Assembly: GCA_934792465.1 (NCBI GenBank)
Contig: CAKVOK010000006.1
Span: 1 to 64,000, forward strand
From: an uncultured Clostridia bacterium
GTDB lineage: Bacteria; Bacillota; Clostridia; RUG12999
Length of the DNA: 64,000 nucleotides
Reading direction: 5' to 3'
Shown here: piece by piece, positions 25,253 to 33,325 of the stretch
Layout: each line of letters begins with the position of its first letter
How positions within the stretch are numbered: the first letter of the stretch is position 1
Position numbers and translations under genes: made by a program
Notes under the pieces: model-generated
The model's database searches: none
Seen by the model: the letters and a program-made list of their open reading frames with translations, nothing else
Told to the model about the DNA's origin: nothing

Positions 25253-26021
25253 TCCGTGTTTTTATATGCTGATTAGCATACTTGCCGGAGAAGCGGCGGC
25301 AGTGATTTTCGCACCTGCGCCGAGAATCGCATATTCGCTTGCTTCAGCGGTTGTACCGCTGATTTTGTATATAAATTCGGGCGGCGAAAAAATATCGGCA
25401 AAAACGGACAGAATTACATACAAAGTGGTTTTGACCGCCGTGTTTTTGTGGGCGGGCGGAAACCTTTTGAATTCGGGAGTCAATCTCGGATTGGAAAAGC
25501 TCGGATTTTCTCCGCTTGTGCAGCTCGAACCGGAGGACGGCTCATACCGGACGGCGATGAATATATTCTGCGTGTGCGTGGCTGCGCCGATATGCGAGGA
25601 AATCGTATATCGGGGGATTGTCTTAAAAAGCGCATACGTGTACGGCAGAGAAACCGCTGTTTTGGTGTCGGCACTCTTGTTTGCACTGGCGCACGGCAGC
25701 ATTACGGTTTTTGCAATGCCGTTTGTATACGGGATAGTATGCGGAGCGATAGCCATGAAAACAGGGAGTATTGCGCCGGGAATTTTAATTCATTGCATAT
25801 GCAACACTCTTTCATATGCAATGACGAAAACGGAGTTTCCGGGTGCAGCGGTTGTAACAGCCGTTTTCGGGGCGGTATATCTTATTTATCTTGCGGTGCG
25901 GTTTGTGAAGAATTTCGGAGCGGTTCGGCGTGCCGTATCGGGATTTTTGTACAGTATGGATTTTTGGTGGATTCCTGTATTTATAAAGGTAATAGTAAGC
26001 AATATAATATATCATGCATAA
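25227..26021 (+). CDS. CPBP family intramembrane glutamic endopeptidase
   Basis: 264 residues, ATG at 25227 with GAGGG 10 bases upstream; it overlaps the previous gene by 26 bp. Seven or eight hydrophobic segments. The Abi/CPBP motifs are EEIVYRG (motif 1), FALAHGS (motif 2) and HCICN (motif 3). These membrane proteases cut prenylated or other membrane proteins; some serve bacteriocin immunity, but nothing nearby suggests that. Confidence 0.88.
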   Translation: MKRKFYIFSPCFYMLISILAGEAAAVIFAPAPRIAYSLASAVVPLILYINSGGEKISAKTDRITYKVVLTAVFLWAGGNLLNSGVNLGLEKLGFSPLVQLEPEDGSYRTAMNIFCVCVAAPICEEIVYRGIVLKSAYVYGRETAVLVSALLFALAHGSITVFAMPFVYGIVCGAIAMKTGSIAPGILIHCICNTLSYAMTKTEFPGAAVVTAVFGAVYLIYLAVRFVKNFGAVRRAVSGFLYSMDFWWIPVFIKVIVSNIIYHA

Positions 26022-26022
26022 C

Positions 26023-26385
26023 AGCTAAATTCGCTGTGCGAATTTAATTTAGCTGTTTTGCAAGAAACAATTTAGCTATCGAGTGAAATATACAAACCCT
26101 ATTCAGCGGCACTCGCTGACGCCTCCCTTGTGTAAAGGGAGGGGGACCGCCCGTGGCGGTGGAGGGATTGTAAAAGGCAAGAAAATCTTATGATAAGCAA
26201 ATGCAAAACCTACAACCCCTCAGTCAGCTTGCGCTGCCAGCTCCCCTTACACAGGGGAGCCTATCGAAGTCCGCACAGACCCAATTCAGCGGCACAGACT
26301 AACGCCTCCCTTGTGTAAAGGCGCCGGAAGCTGCCGTGCAGCGGAGGTGTGGGGACCGCCTGTGGCGGTGGAAGGGTTGTGTAAA
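26023..26385 (+). repeat. R2 fragment and two R3 elements
   Basis: R2 starts 1 bp after the stop codon (26023-26089, truncated). R3 arms follow at about 26090-26175 (ACCGCCCGTGGCGGT) and 26210-26385 (CAGTCAGCTTGCGCTGCCAGC, then the GCTGCCGTGCAGC cassette and ACCGCCTGTGGCGGT). This fills most of the gap before hslO. Confidence 0.85.
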
Positions 26386-26467
26386 GGCGCCACTACAATC
26401 TCAATGCTCCTATGGGAGTATACACAAACACCGCAATTGCATAATGCGCATTAATAGGAGGATAACA

Positions 26468-27346
26468 ATGGATAAATTAATCAGAGCCGTTGACAAAAAC
26501 GGCAGTATCAGAATATTCGGAGCGATTACAACGGAGCTTACGGAAAAGGCTCGGAAAATACATGGACTTACACCTGTTTCTGCGGCTGCGTTCGGCAGAT
26601 GCATGGCGGCAAACCTTATGATGGCAATGGATTTGAAAACGGAGGAGGAAACCGTATCTCTGCAATTCAAGGGCGATGGTCCTCTCGGACTTATCGTGAC
26701 CGTTGCCGGCAGCAACGGCTGTGTTCGCGGATATGTCGGCGACAATACCGTCGATATTCCGCTGAGAGAAAACGGCAAGCTGGACGTCGGCGGAGCTGTG
26801 GGACAAGGCTATCTTACGGTTATCCGTGACATGAAAATGAAATCGCCGCAGGTCGGCAGAACGGAGCTTGTGTCGGGCGAGATAGCGGAAGATTTGGCGA
26901 ATTATTTCGCCGTAAGCGAGCAGATTCCGTCCGTTGTGGCTCTCGGTGTGCTGATAGACAGGGACTACAGTGTAAAGGCAGCGGGCGGATATATAATTCA
27001 GCTTATGCCCGGAGCGAGCGAAGAAGAAATATCGAAGCTTGAAGAAAATATCCGTAAAATAGATACCGTTACGAATCTCATAACCGCCGGATATGATATT
27101 GAGGATATTATAAAAAAGGCGTGCGACGGATTCGGGATAGAAATAACGGCACAGTCCGTTCCGCAGTATAAATGCAATTGCAGCGAAGAACGGATTGAAA
27201 AAGCGCTTATAAGCCTTGGCAAGGGCGAGCTTGAAGATATTTTGCACAATGAGGGCTCAACGTCGCTCACGTGCTATTTCTGCAATAAAAAATATGATTT
27301 CCCGAAAGAAAAGCTTGAAAAATTAATTGAGGACATCAGCAAGTAA
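26468..27346 (+). CDS. hslO: redox-regulated chaperone Hsp33
   Basis: 292 residues, ATG with AGGAGG 7 bases upstream. Hsp33 is a holdase activated when oxidation releases zinc from four cysteines: here CNC (about residue 238) and CYFC (about 270), the standard CXC/CXXC pair. The N-terminal domain has FGAITTELTEKAR, VSAAAFGRCMAANL and the GDGPLG and GYVGD turns. Confidence 0.96.
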   Translation: MDKLIRAVDKNGSIRIFGAITTELTEKARKIHGLTPVSAAAFGRCMAANLMMAMDLKTEEETVSLQFKGDGPLGLIVTVAGSNGCVRGYVGDNTVDIPLRENGKLDVGGAVGQGYLTVIRDMKMKSPQVGRTELVSGEIAEDLANYFAVSEQIPSVVALGVLIDRDYSVKAAGGYIIQLMPGASEEEISKLEENIRKIDTVTNLITAGYDIEDIIKKACDGFGIEITAQSVPQYKCNCSEERIEKALISLGKGELEDILHNEGSTSLTCYFCNKKYDFPKEKLEKLIEDISK

Positions 27347-27365
27347 ATCGGCGGTGATTATACAT

Positions 27366-27854
27366 ATGAACAAACAGGAAATTTACGATTATCTGAAAGA
27401 AAAAAATATTTGGCACGAAATCACGGAGCATAAAGCGGTTTACACCATGGACGAGATGTCGGAGGTAGACATTCCGTATCCGGAGGCGGACGCCAAAAAT
27501 CTTTTTGTGCGTGATGATAAAAAGAGAAATTATTATCTTATAACCGTCCGAGGGGATAAGCGTGTGGATTTGAAAAAATTCAGAGAAAAATACGGCACAC
27601 GTCAGCTCAGCTTTGCTTCCGAAAAAGACCTTGCGGAGATAATGCGCCTGGCGTCGGGGTCGGTAACTCCGCTCGGCGTGCTGAACGACGGGGAAAGAAA
27701 AGTGCACGTGTTCATAGATACGGAGCTTCTTTCGGGATGCGGTCTTATAGGTGTTCACCCGAACGAAAACACTGCGACTGTTTGGCTTAAAACAACGGAT
27801 TTGGCAGATATTATAAGAGAACACGGCAACAGCGTCGATTGGTGGAGCGAATAA
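27366..27854 (+). CDS. YbaK/ProX-like prolyl-tRNA editing domain protein
   Basis: 162 residues. Free-standing trans-editing deacylase of the ProX/YbaK fold, which clears mischarged tRNAs. Visible features are HKAVYTMDEM, YPEADAKNLFVRDDKKRNYYL, SFASEKDLAEIM and the GSVTPLGVLND turn. The ATG at 27366 ends 1 bp into the start of the next gene (TAATG). Confidence 0.88.
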   Translation: MNKQEIYDYLKEKNIWHEITEHKAVYTMDEMSEVDIPYPEADAKNLFVRDDKKRNYYLITVRGDKRVDLKKFREKYGTRQLSFASEKDLAEIMRLASGSVTPLGVLNDGERKVHVFIDTELLSGCGLIGVHPNENTATVWLKTTDLADIIREHGNSVDWWSE

Positions 27855-29302
27855 TGAAAAAAACGTATATAACATCTATGCCGAATCATATCGGCGCATT
27901 TTTAAAGGCGAGCGAACGCTTTGCTTCGCTCGGAATAAATATAACACGTGTAAGCTATAACAAAGCTGTCGATTCGCATACACTGTTCATAGATGCGGAG
28001 GGTACGGAGGAACAGCTGAAAAAAGCCGATACGGAGCTTGGAAAAATAGGGTATCTGCAAAACGATTACGTCAGGAAAAGCGTCGTGCTTATAGAGTTTC
28101 GCCTGAAAGACGTACCCGGCAGCGTAACGGATATACTGAACCTGATTAACAGCTTCAATTTTAATATATCGTATATCAGCTCGCAGGAAAACGGCACTGA
28201 TTATCAGCTTTTTAAAATGGGGCTTTATGTTGACGGCAAGGAAAAAATTTCGGAATTTCTAAAGGCTGCCGAAAAGCTGTGCAGGGTTCGGGTGATAGAT
28301 TACAACCGTTCGGAAAAGTTTTATGACAACAGTATTTTTTACAGCACATATGTTGCGGGACTGGCGAAGATGATGAAACTGCCGAAAGAAACGGAACAGC
28401 GGCTTGCCGTGAATGTCAATCTGGCAATGCAGACGCTGGACGAACGGGGACTTTCGCCGTATCGCACGTTCGACAGCATAAGCCGTTTTACGGAGCTGCT
28501 TTCCGTATCGCAGGGCGAGAACTTTGCGCCGAGGATAAGCCGGCATGAGATTGCGAAAAATACCGAAATAACGCTTATCGAGCCGCCGTGCGGCAGCAAT
28601 ACGGCGATAATAAAAAGCAACGGAAAAATACTTTTTATAGACAGCGGATATGCCTGCTACAAAGAGGAAATGCTCGGTATTTTCAGAAATCTGATACCGG
28701 AATTCGATACAATGAAAAAGACAATACTTATAACCCATGCAGATGTTGACCACTGCGGACTTCTGCCGGTTTTTGATGAGATTATCGCAAGCTGCCGCAG
28801 TGCCGAATGTCTGGAAAAGGAATATAACGGGAAAAACGGATTTCGTGAGGAAAATCCGCTGCATAAGCCGTATATTGCGATTTGTAAAATCCTCACGTCT
28901 TATTCCGTTCCGAACCCCGATAAGCTGAAAACACCGTGGGAGAATGAGGAGAATCTCGAAGAACCGCTTACGCATATCGGGTTTTTCGATTTCGGTGAGC
29001 TGCATTTCGAGGTGTTTGAGGGGAAAGGCGGACATCTGCCTGGCGAGATTGTGCTGATTGATTACATACACCGCATTGCGTTCACCGGTGATATTTATAT
29101 TAATATGCACGGATTTACGCCGCAGCAGGCGGAATACAACCAATATGCGCCCACGCTGATGACGTCGGTCGATACCGACCCTGCGCTGTGCGCCGAGGAA
29201 CGCAAAGCGGTTTTGCGGAAGCTGTGCGGCGGCGAATGGCAGATTTTCGGAGCGCACGGATTCAGGAAAGTTGCCGAATCGGAGGGAAACCAAAATGGAT
29301 AA
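27854..29302 (+). CDS. ACT-domain metallo-beta-lactamase fusion protein
   Basis: 482 residues. Residues ~1-145 hold two ACT-like folds (MPNHIGAFLKASERFASLGIN and, about residue 77, LIEFRLKDVPGSVTDILNLIN), which normally bind amino acids. Residues ~235-480 are a metallo-beta-lactamase fold with the zinc motif THADVDHCGL and FTGDIYI, plus GGHLPGE. The middle is helical. Most hydrolases of this fold have no ACT domain, so an amino-acid-gated hydrolase is suggested. Substrate unknown. The ATG overlaps the previous stop by 1 bp. Confidence 0.75.
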   Translation: MKKTYITSMPNHIGAFLKASERFASLGINITRVSYNKAVDSHTLFIDAEGTEEQLKKADTELGKIGYLQNDYVRKSVVLIEFRLKDVPGSVTDILNLINSFNFNISYISSQENGTDYQLFKMGLYVDGKEKISEFLKAAEKLCRVRVIDYNRSEKFYDNSIFYSTYVAGLAKMMKLPKETEQRLAVNVNLAMQTLDERGLSPYRTFDSISRFTELLSVSQGENFAPRISRHEIAKNTEITLIEPPCGSNTAIIKSNGKILFIDSGYACYKEEMLGIFRNLIPEFDTMKKTILITHADVDHCGLLPVFDEIIASCRSAECLEKEYNGKNGFREENPLHKPYIAICKILTSYSVPNPDKLKTPWENEENLEEPLTHIGFFDFGELHFEVFEGKGGHLPGEIVLIDYIHRIAFTGDIYINMHGFTPQQAEYNQYAPTLMTSVDTDPALCAEERKAVLRKLCGGEWQIFGAHGFRKVAESEGNQNG

Positions 29303-30035
29303 GAATGAAATTGTTTTAAAAAAGGATTTTTTTCCGCAGTTTGCCGATATGGACGCTGACGGATTTATAGGCATACGAGGGTATCTCACGTATTTTCAGA
29401 ATGCCGTAACGGAATATATGATGAATCTCGGACTTGACGGATTCACGCTTTTCGAGAAATACGGCGCCGCCTGGGTGTATACGAAATATAAGCTGCATAT
29501 AGAGAAAAAAGCGCGTTTTGCGACTATGCATACGGAATCGTGGACGGAAAAAAGACGGTCGGCTTCTTCACTTCTGCAAAATCTCACAGTTTTGCAAAAC
29601 GGCGAAGTGTGTGCGTTCGGCAAGCTCGAATTTTGTCTGTATAATTTTAAGAATAATCGGCTCTGCCGTATTTCGGATGTGGAATATCCGCTGTCCGCCG
29701 AGGTTGAAAAGGCAGTTGATATTGCGCCGTTTGAGCGAATCAAACCGAACGAGGATAAGGGCGAATATGTTTATACACATATCGTGCGCTATACCGACCT
29801 CGACAGCAATCATCATATGAATAATATAAAATATGCCGATATGCTGCTGAATGTGTTCGGCAGCGATTTCTATAATACACATTTTATTTCCGATTTCGAA
29901 ATACATTATATGAACCAGTCCTATGAGGGCGAGAAAATCAAGGTTTATATGAGGATTTCCGAAAGCGGCGCTGCGGTTACCGGAGAGAAAGAGGACGGCA
30001 CGAATGCCGCCGTGTGTATTATGAATTTCGGATAA
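29295..30035 (+). CDS. acyl-ACP thioesterase-like hotdog protein
   Basis: 246 residues with two hotdog halves. The C-terminal half has VRYTDLDSNHHMNNIKYAD, the typical Asn/His region of acyl-ACP thioesterases (PF01643 type), and the N-terminal half starts FPQFADMDADGFIGI. It should release fatty acids from ACP or CoA. The ATG overlaps the preceding gene by 8 bp. A strong terminator follows. Confidence 0.85.
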   Translation: MDKNEIVLKKDFFPQFADMDADGFIGIRGYLTYFQNAVTEYMMNLGLDGFTLFEKYGAAWVYTKYKLHIEKKARFATMHTESWTEKRRSASSLLQNLTVLQNGEVCAFGKLEFCLYNFKNNRLCRISDVEYPLSAEVEKAVDIAPFERIKPNEDKGEYVYTHIVRYTDLDSNHHMNNIKYADMLLNVFGSDFYNTHFISDFEIHYMNQSYEGEKIKVYMRISESGAAVTGEKEDGTNAAVCIMNFG

Positions 30036-30049
30036 AATAAAGTCCTGCG

Positions 30050-30094
30050 GGAGGGTGCTGCAAAATGAAATTGTTTTGCGGCACCCTCCTATTT
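30050..30094 (+). terminator. terminator of the hslO-thioesterase unit
   Basis: 16-bp stem GGAGGGTGCTGCAAAA (30050-30065) with TTTTGCGGCACCCTCC (30074-30089), one G-U pair, then ATTTTC. Confidence 0.85.
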
Positions 30095-30106
30095 TCGGCT
30101 AAAAAC

Positions 30107-30120
30107 GTTAAACGTTTAAC
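30107..30120. promoter_or_regulatory. palindromic operator candidate 1
   Basis: GTTAAACGTTTAAC is a perfect 14-bp palindrome with a central CG, the form of many LacI-family operators. It is 520 bp before the first polysaccharide gene and about 270 bp from operator 2. Confidence 0.65.
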
Positions 30121-30354
30121 ACAAATAATCAAGCATACTTGATAAAATTGCTTAAATCGAGGAAATTACCTGAAAAATTCGTTAATAAAGCCGGGAGGAA
30201 AATACTTCATTAAATTACATAATTATGAAAGCATAAATTGGAATTTAATAATATATTGACGGATTGAACAACGCTGAAACGGCTTAAATAAAAGCAATTG
30301 TGGGTATTTTGTCAAATGTCTTCAAAATTTTTTGTGAAACTTGCAAAAAAGTAC

Positions 30355-30402
30355 TTGACAAACTGTAATAAAAGTTGTATAATAAGTTTGTAAAACGTTT
30401 AA
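30355..30402 (+). promoter_or_regulatory. promoter and operator 2 of the polysaccharide locus
   Basis: Perfect promoter TTGACA (30355-30360) and TATAAT (30378-30383), 17-bp spacer. TAAAACGTTTAA (30391-30402) overlaps the expected transcript start; it is nearly identical to operator 1. A repressor bound here would block initiation or early elongation. The LacI-family gene at 54273 is the obvious candidate. The leader of about 245 nt from here to 30639 contains a TTCGGC/GCCGAA hairpin followed by a T-rich stretch and a TTTGCGG-type hairpin, whose role is unknown. Confidence 0.75.
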
Positions 30403-30638
30403 CATAACCAAACCTCCCGAGTTGACGGAGTTCGATATGTATGTCACTGATATTCTTTACGGTTGGTAAAAATTATTCGGATTTGGTATTTTCGGCACAA
30501 TTCAATCTGCCGAATTTGAATGATTTTTTCAATATATTTTTTGAGTAATTTTGCGGTTTGTCACGAGCCGCAAATATACTCGGCATTTTGGTTTTGTGCG
30601 TGACAAAAAATATTTTTACGGTATGGAGGGTATATCTT

Positions 30639-32552
30639 ATGAAAAAATTTATTCTGGTGATACTCACGGTTGCAACTCTTTGTTGTTCGCTGACGTTCGG
30701 TGCGTATGCGGACGGCACGATGGACAGCGGACTTTTGGATTTCAACGATGTAGCTGACACGGCAGGAATACAGGCGGTATTCCAAGGCACGGGCTATATG
30801 GCGCAGGATGTATTTGTAAATGCAAAGTCGGACAATACGATAAAGTTAATCGATTCGGAAGCGGAATTCGGAAAAAGCATTGCTATAAACAATGAAGGTT
30901 ATGCCGGACTTTGTATTATGGCGCTCGGCGATTCCGGAATGGTGCAGGATAATCTTGTCGTTGAATTTTCAATTAAAAAGAGCAATACCGCAACGACATT
31001 CGGCTGCAATCTCGAAAATACAAAGAACGGCAAGGCGGCACATCCGTTTTTGCTCGGAAACGGAAACGTTCAGCTGTGCGGAGAAGATGTTGCAGCGTAT
31101 GATACAAACACATGGTATGATGTGAAGCTTGAACTTAACCCGGTTAAGGATTATGCGGTTCTTAATCTGAAAAAACACAGCGGCGATACTTGGAATACAT
31201 ATGTTAAATTTGGATTTAACAATCTCTGGACAGGTTCAAAGATTGATATGTCGGCAGGATTTAACAAAACAGAACTCGGATACCTCGGTGCAGACGCCGA
31301 AACAACCTGCGTGGATAATATAAGATATTATACGAAGGAAGCAGGGGAGATAACGGTATTGAAAGATGATTTTTCTGAAGTACCGGAAATAGTAACGGAC
31401 AATCCTTATGTGACGGACGCTGCAAAGCAGTGGCGTATGTATAATAAGGATAAATGCACGTCAATAACGACAAAAGAGGTTGACAGCAAGCAGGTATTGG
31501 CAATTGGAGCACCTGCCGGGGCACAATACATAACTATAGGAAAACTGATAAAAGATTTGGGTTTGCCGGAGGACGCAACAAGCGTTGTAAAATTCGGGCT
31601 CGGAAGAAACAGCGAAAAAGCGAAATTCTCCTTTATGGTTAATGAGGGCGCTCAGGGATATGTGATTTTGTTTATGGAGGACGCACCGAAACTGGACGGC
31701 GGAGCGTCCAAGGTCGATTATTACGGTGCAGAAACCGGAAAAATCCATGATTTTGAATTCGTATACAATAAGAAACAGGGGATTTCGAGAGTTTTGACGC
31801 CGGCAAACGGCAGATATTACGGTGATGACGTGGGTGTAGACCTCACGAGCAGCGTTGATTTCCAGCTTGCGTCCACGTCGGAAGATGCAGAGGTTTATCT
31901 TTCGGATTTCAGCTATAATGTAGTGCCTGACAATAAATGCACACTCAAAAAAGCATATCCGAAAAGCGGATATGATGCAAATTCCGCTGCGCTTGATGAC
32001 GAAATAATCTTTGAATTTAATCAGCCGGTGGTTCAGCCGAGAAACACGGACGGAATCGAGTGCATAATCAAAGATTCGGAGGGCAATGTGCTTACAAAAG
32101 AGGACGGCAAACCTTTGGGATTTGCGACATTCAGCCGGACAGAGCCGAACAAGGTAACGGTAACTCCGCAGGAAGTGCTGAAACCGAATACAAAATATAC
32201 TGTTGAACTGCCGAATATTCAGGGCGGTTACGATTCCGAAGCCACGGCGGTAAGCTATGAATTTACAACTGCAGATTTCAAGTATGAATTCGGTACGCCT
32301 GTGATAGAAAACGGTACGATAAAAGTAAGCGGAAAAAGCGCATATGTAAATCCGGGCAAAAAAGCAATGATTATCGCCGCAGCATATGACGAAAGCGGAA
32401 AGCTCACGGGAATAGATTCCAAAGAGATAACGGCAAGTAAGGCGGAGGGCGAAACGTTTGAGTTTACACCGGGCTTCGGTGCGGAATATGCGGCGATGAA
32501 AGCGTTCGTCTGGAACGGTTTCGAAAGCATTACACCTTACGTAAAGAATTAA
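30639..32552 (+). CDS. secreted LamG-like / Ig-like protein of the polysaccharide locus
   Basis: 637 residues, ATG with GGAGGG 9 bases upstream. A signal peptide (MKKFILVILTVATLCCSLTF, cleavage near AYA-D) is followed by two concanavalin/LamG-like beta-rich regions (~30-230 and ~260-430), each ending near an acidic VYLSDF or CVDNIRYYTK strand. A Big_5-type Ig-like domain (~440-560) contains DDEIIFEFNQPV and VTVTPQEVLKPNTKYTVELP. The end is a short domain closing in AAMKAFVWNGFESITPY. No catalytic motif is recognised, so it is probably a glycan-binding or accessory protein. It is a paralogue of 40561-44148, which has an SLH anchor; this one lacks it. Confidence 0.7.
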   Translation: MKKFILVILTVATLCCSLTFGAYADGTMDSGLLDFNDVADTAGIQAVFQGTGYMAQDVFVNAKSDNTIKLIDSEAEFGKSIAINNEGYAGLCIMALGDSGMVQDNLVVEFSIKKSNTATTFGCNLENTKNGKAAHPFLLGNGNVQLCGEDVAAYDTNTWYDVKLELNPVKDYAVLNLKKHSGDTWNTYVKFGFNNLWTGSKIDMSAGFNKTELGYLGADAETTCVDNIRYYTKEAGEITVLKDDFSEVPEIVTDNPYVTDAAKQWRMYNKDKCTSITTKEVDSKQVLAIGAPAGAQYITIGKLIKDLGLPEDATSVVKFGLGRNSEKAKFSFMVNEGAQGYVILFMEDAPKLDGGASKVDYYGAETGKIHDFEFVYNKKQGISRVLTPANGRYYGDDVGVDLTSSVDFQLASTSEDAEVYLSDFSYNVVPDNKCTLKKAYPKSGYDANSAALDDEIIFEFNQPVVQPRNTDGIECIIKDSEGNVLTKEDGKPLGFATFSRTEPNKVTVTPQEVLKPNTKYTVELPNIQGGYDSEATAVSYEFTTADFKYEFGTPVIENGTIKVSGKSAYVNPGKKAMIIAAAYDESGKLTGIDSKEITASKAEGETFEFTPGFGAEYAAMKAFVWNGFESITPYVKN

Positions 32553-32570
32553 AAAAGGGCAATTGTACAG

Positions 32571-33219
32571 ACCTACAACCCCTCAGTCAGCTGCGCTGCC
32601 AGCACTACCAAGGCACGCCTACGTATGCCGAAGGCATTACTCCGGTGCCCTTACACAGGGGAGCCTATGGGGAACGTGCAAGCCTTATTCAGCGGCACAA
32701 ACCAAAGCCTCCCCTGTGTAAGGGGAGGGGGACCACGTCAGTGGTGGAAGGGTTGTGCAAAAGCTAAATTCGCACAGCAAATTTAATTTAGCTGTTTCGC
32801 AAGAAACAATTTAGCTATCGAGTGAAACGAGATAATTTAGCTTTGCACGATAGTGCAAAATTTAGCTTGAGCGAGTGCAAAACTTACAACCCCTCAGTCA
32901 GCTTGCACTGACAGCTCCCCTTACACAGGGGAGCCTATATGGAGCGAGTGCAGACCTACAACCCCTCAGTCAGCTTGCACTGACAGCACTACCACGGCAC
33001 GCCTACGCATGCCGAAGGCATTACTCCGGTGCCCTTACACAGGGAAGCCTATCGAAGTCAGTGCAGACCCAATTCAGCGGCACAAACTAACGCCTCCCCT
33101 GTGTAAGGGGAGGGGGACCGCGTTAGCGGTGGAAGGGTTGTCAAAATCCTTGTGTAAAGGCGCCGGAAGCTGCCGTGCAGCGGAGGTGTGGGGACCGCCT
33201 TTGGCGGTGGAGGGGTTGT
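32571..33219 (+). repeat. R3 - R2 - R3 array
   Basis: R3 at 32571-32756 (ACCACGTCAGTGGT in its right arm), R2 at 32762-32867 with all standard units, R3 at 32882-33219 with ACCGCGTTAGCGGT and ACCGCCTTTGGCGGT arms plus the GCTGCCGTGCAGC cassette. Nearly all of the 773-bp gap is repeat; the last ~100 bp should hold the promoter of the next gene, but no clear one is seen. Confidence 0.85.
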
Positions 33220-33325
33220 CAAATATATCGGCTGTTTGCGGAGAGAATCAGCCGTAATTAAAAATCCGCATAAAATCATGTATTATAGCATTTAAATTAT
33301 CTGAAAAAAAGAAGGGATGGATTTT

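Noticed and set aside
25227..26021. Bacteriocin immunity role for the CPBP protein
   Set aside because: No bacteriocin precursor or export genes nearby; it sits in a housekeeping run.
30391..30402. CcpA cre site
   Set aside because: The palindrome with its TG/CA ends is 16 bp with a central CG, two longer than a cre box, and matches the second site at 30107; a dedicated LacI-family site fits better.
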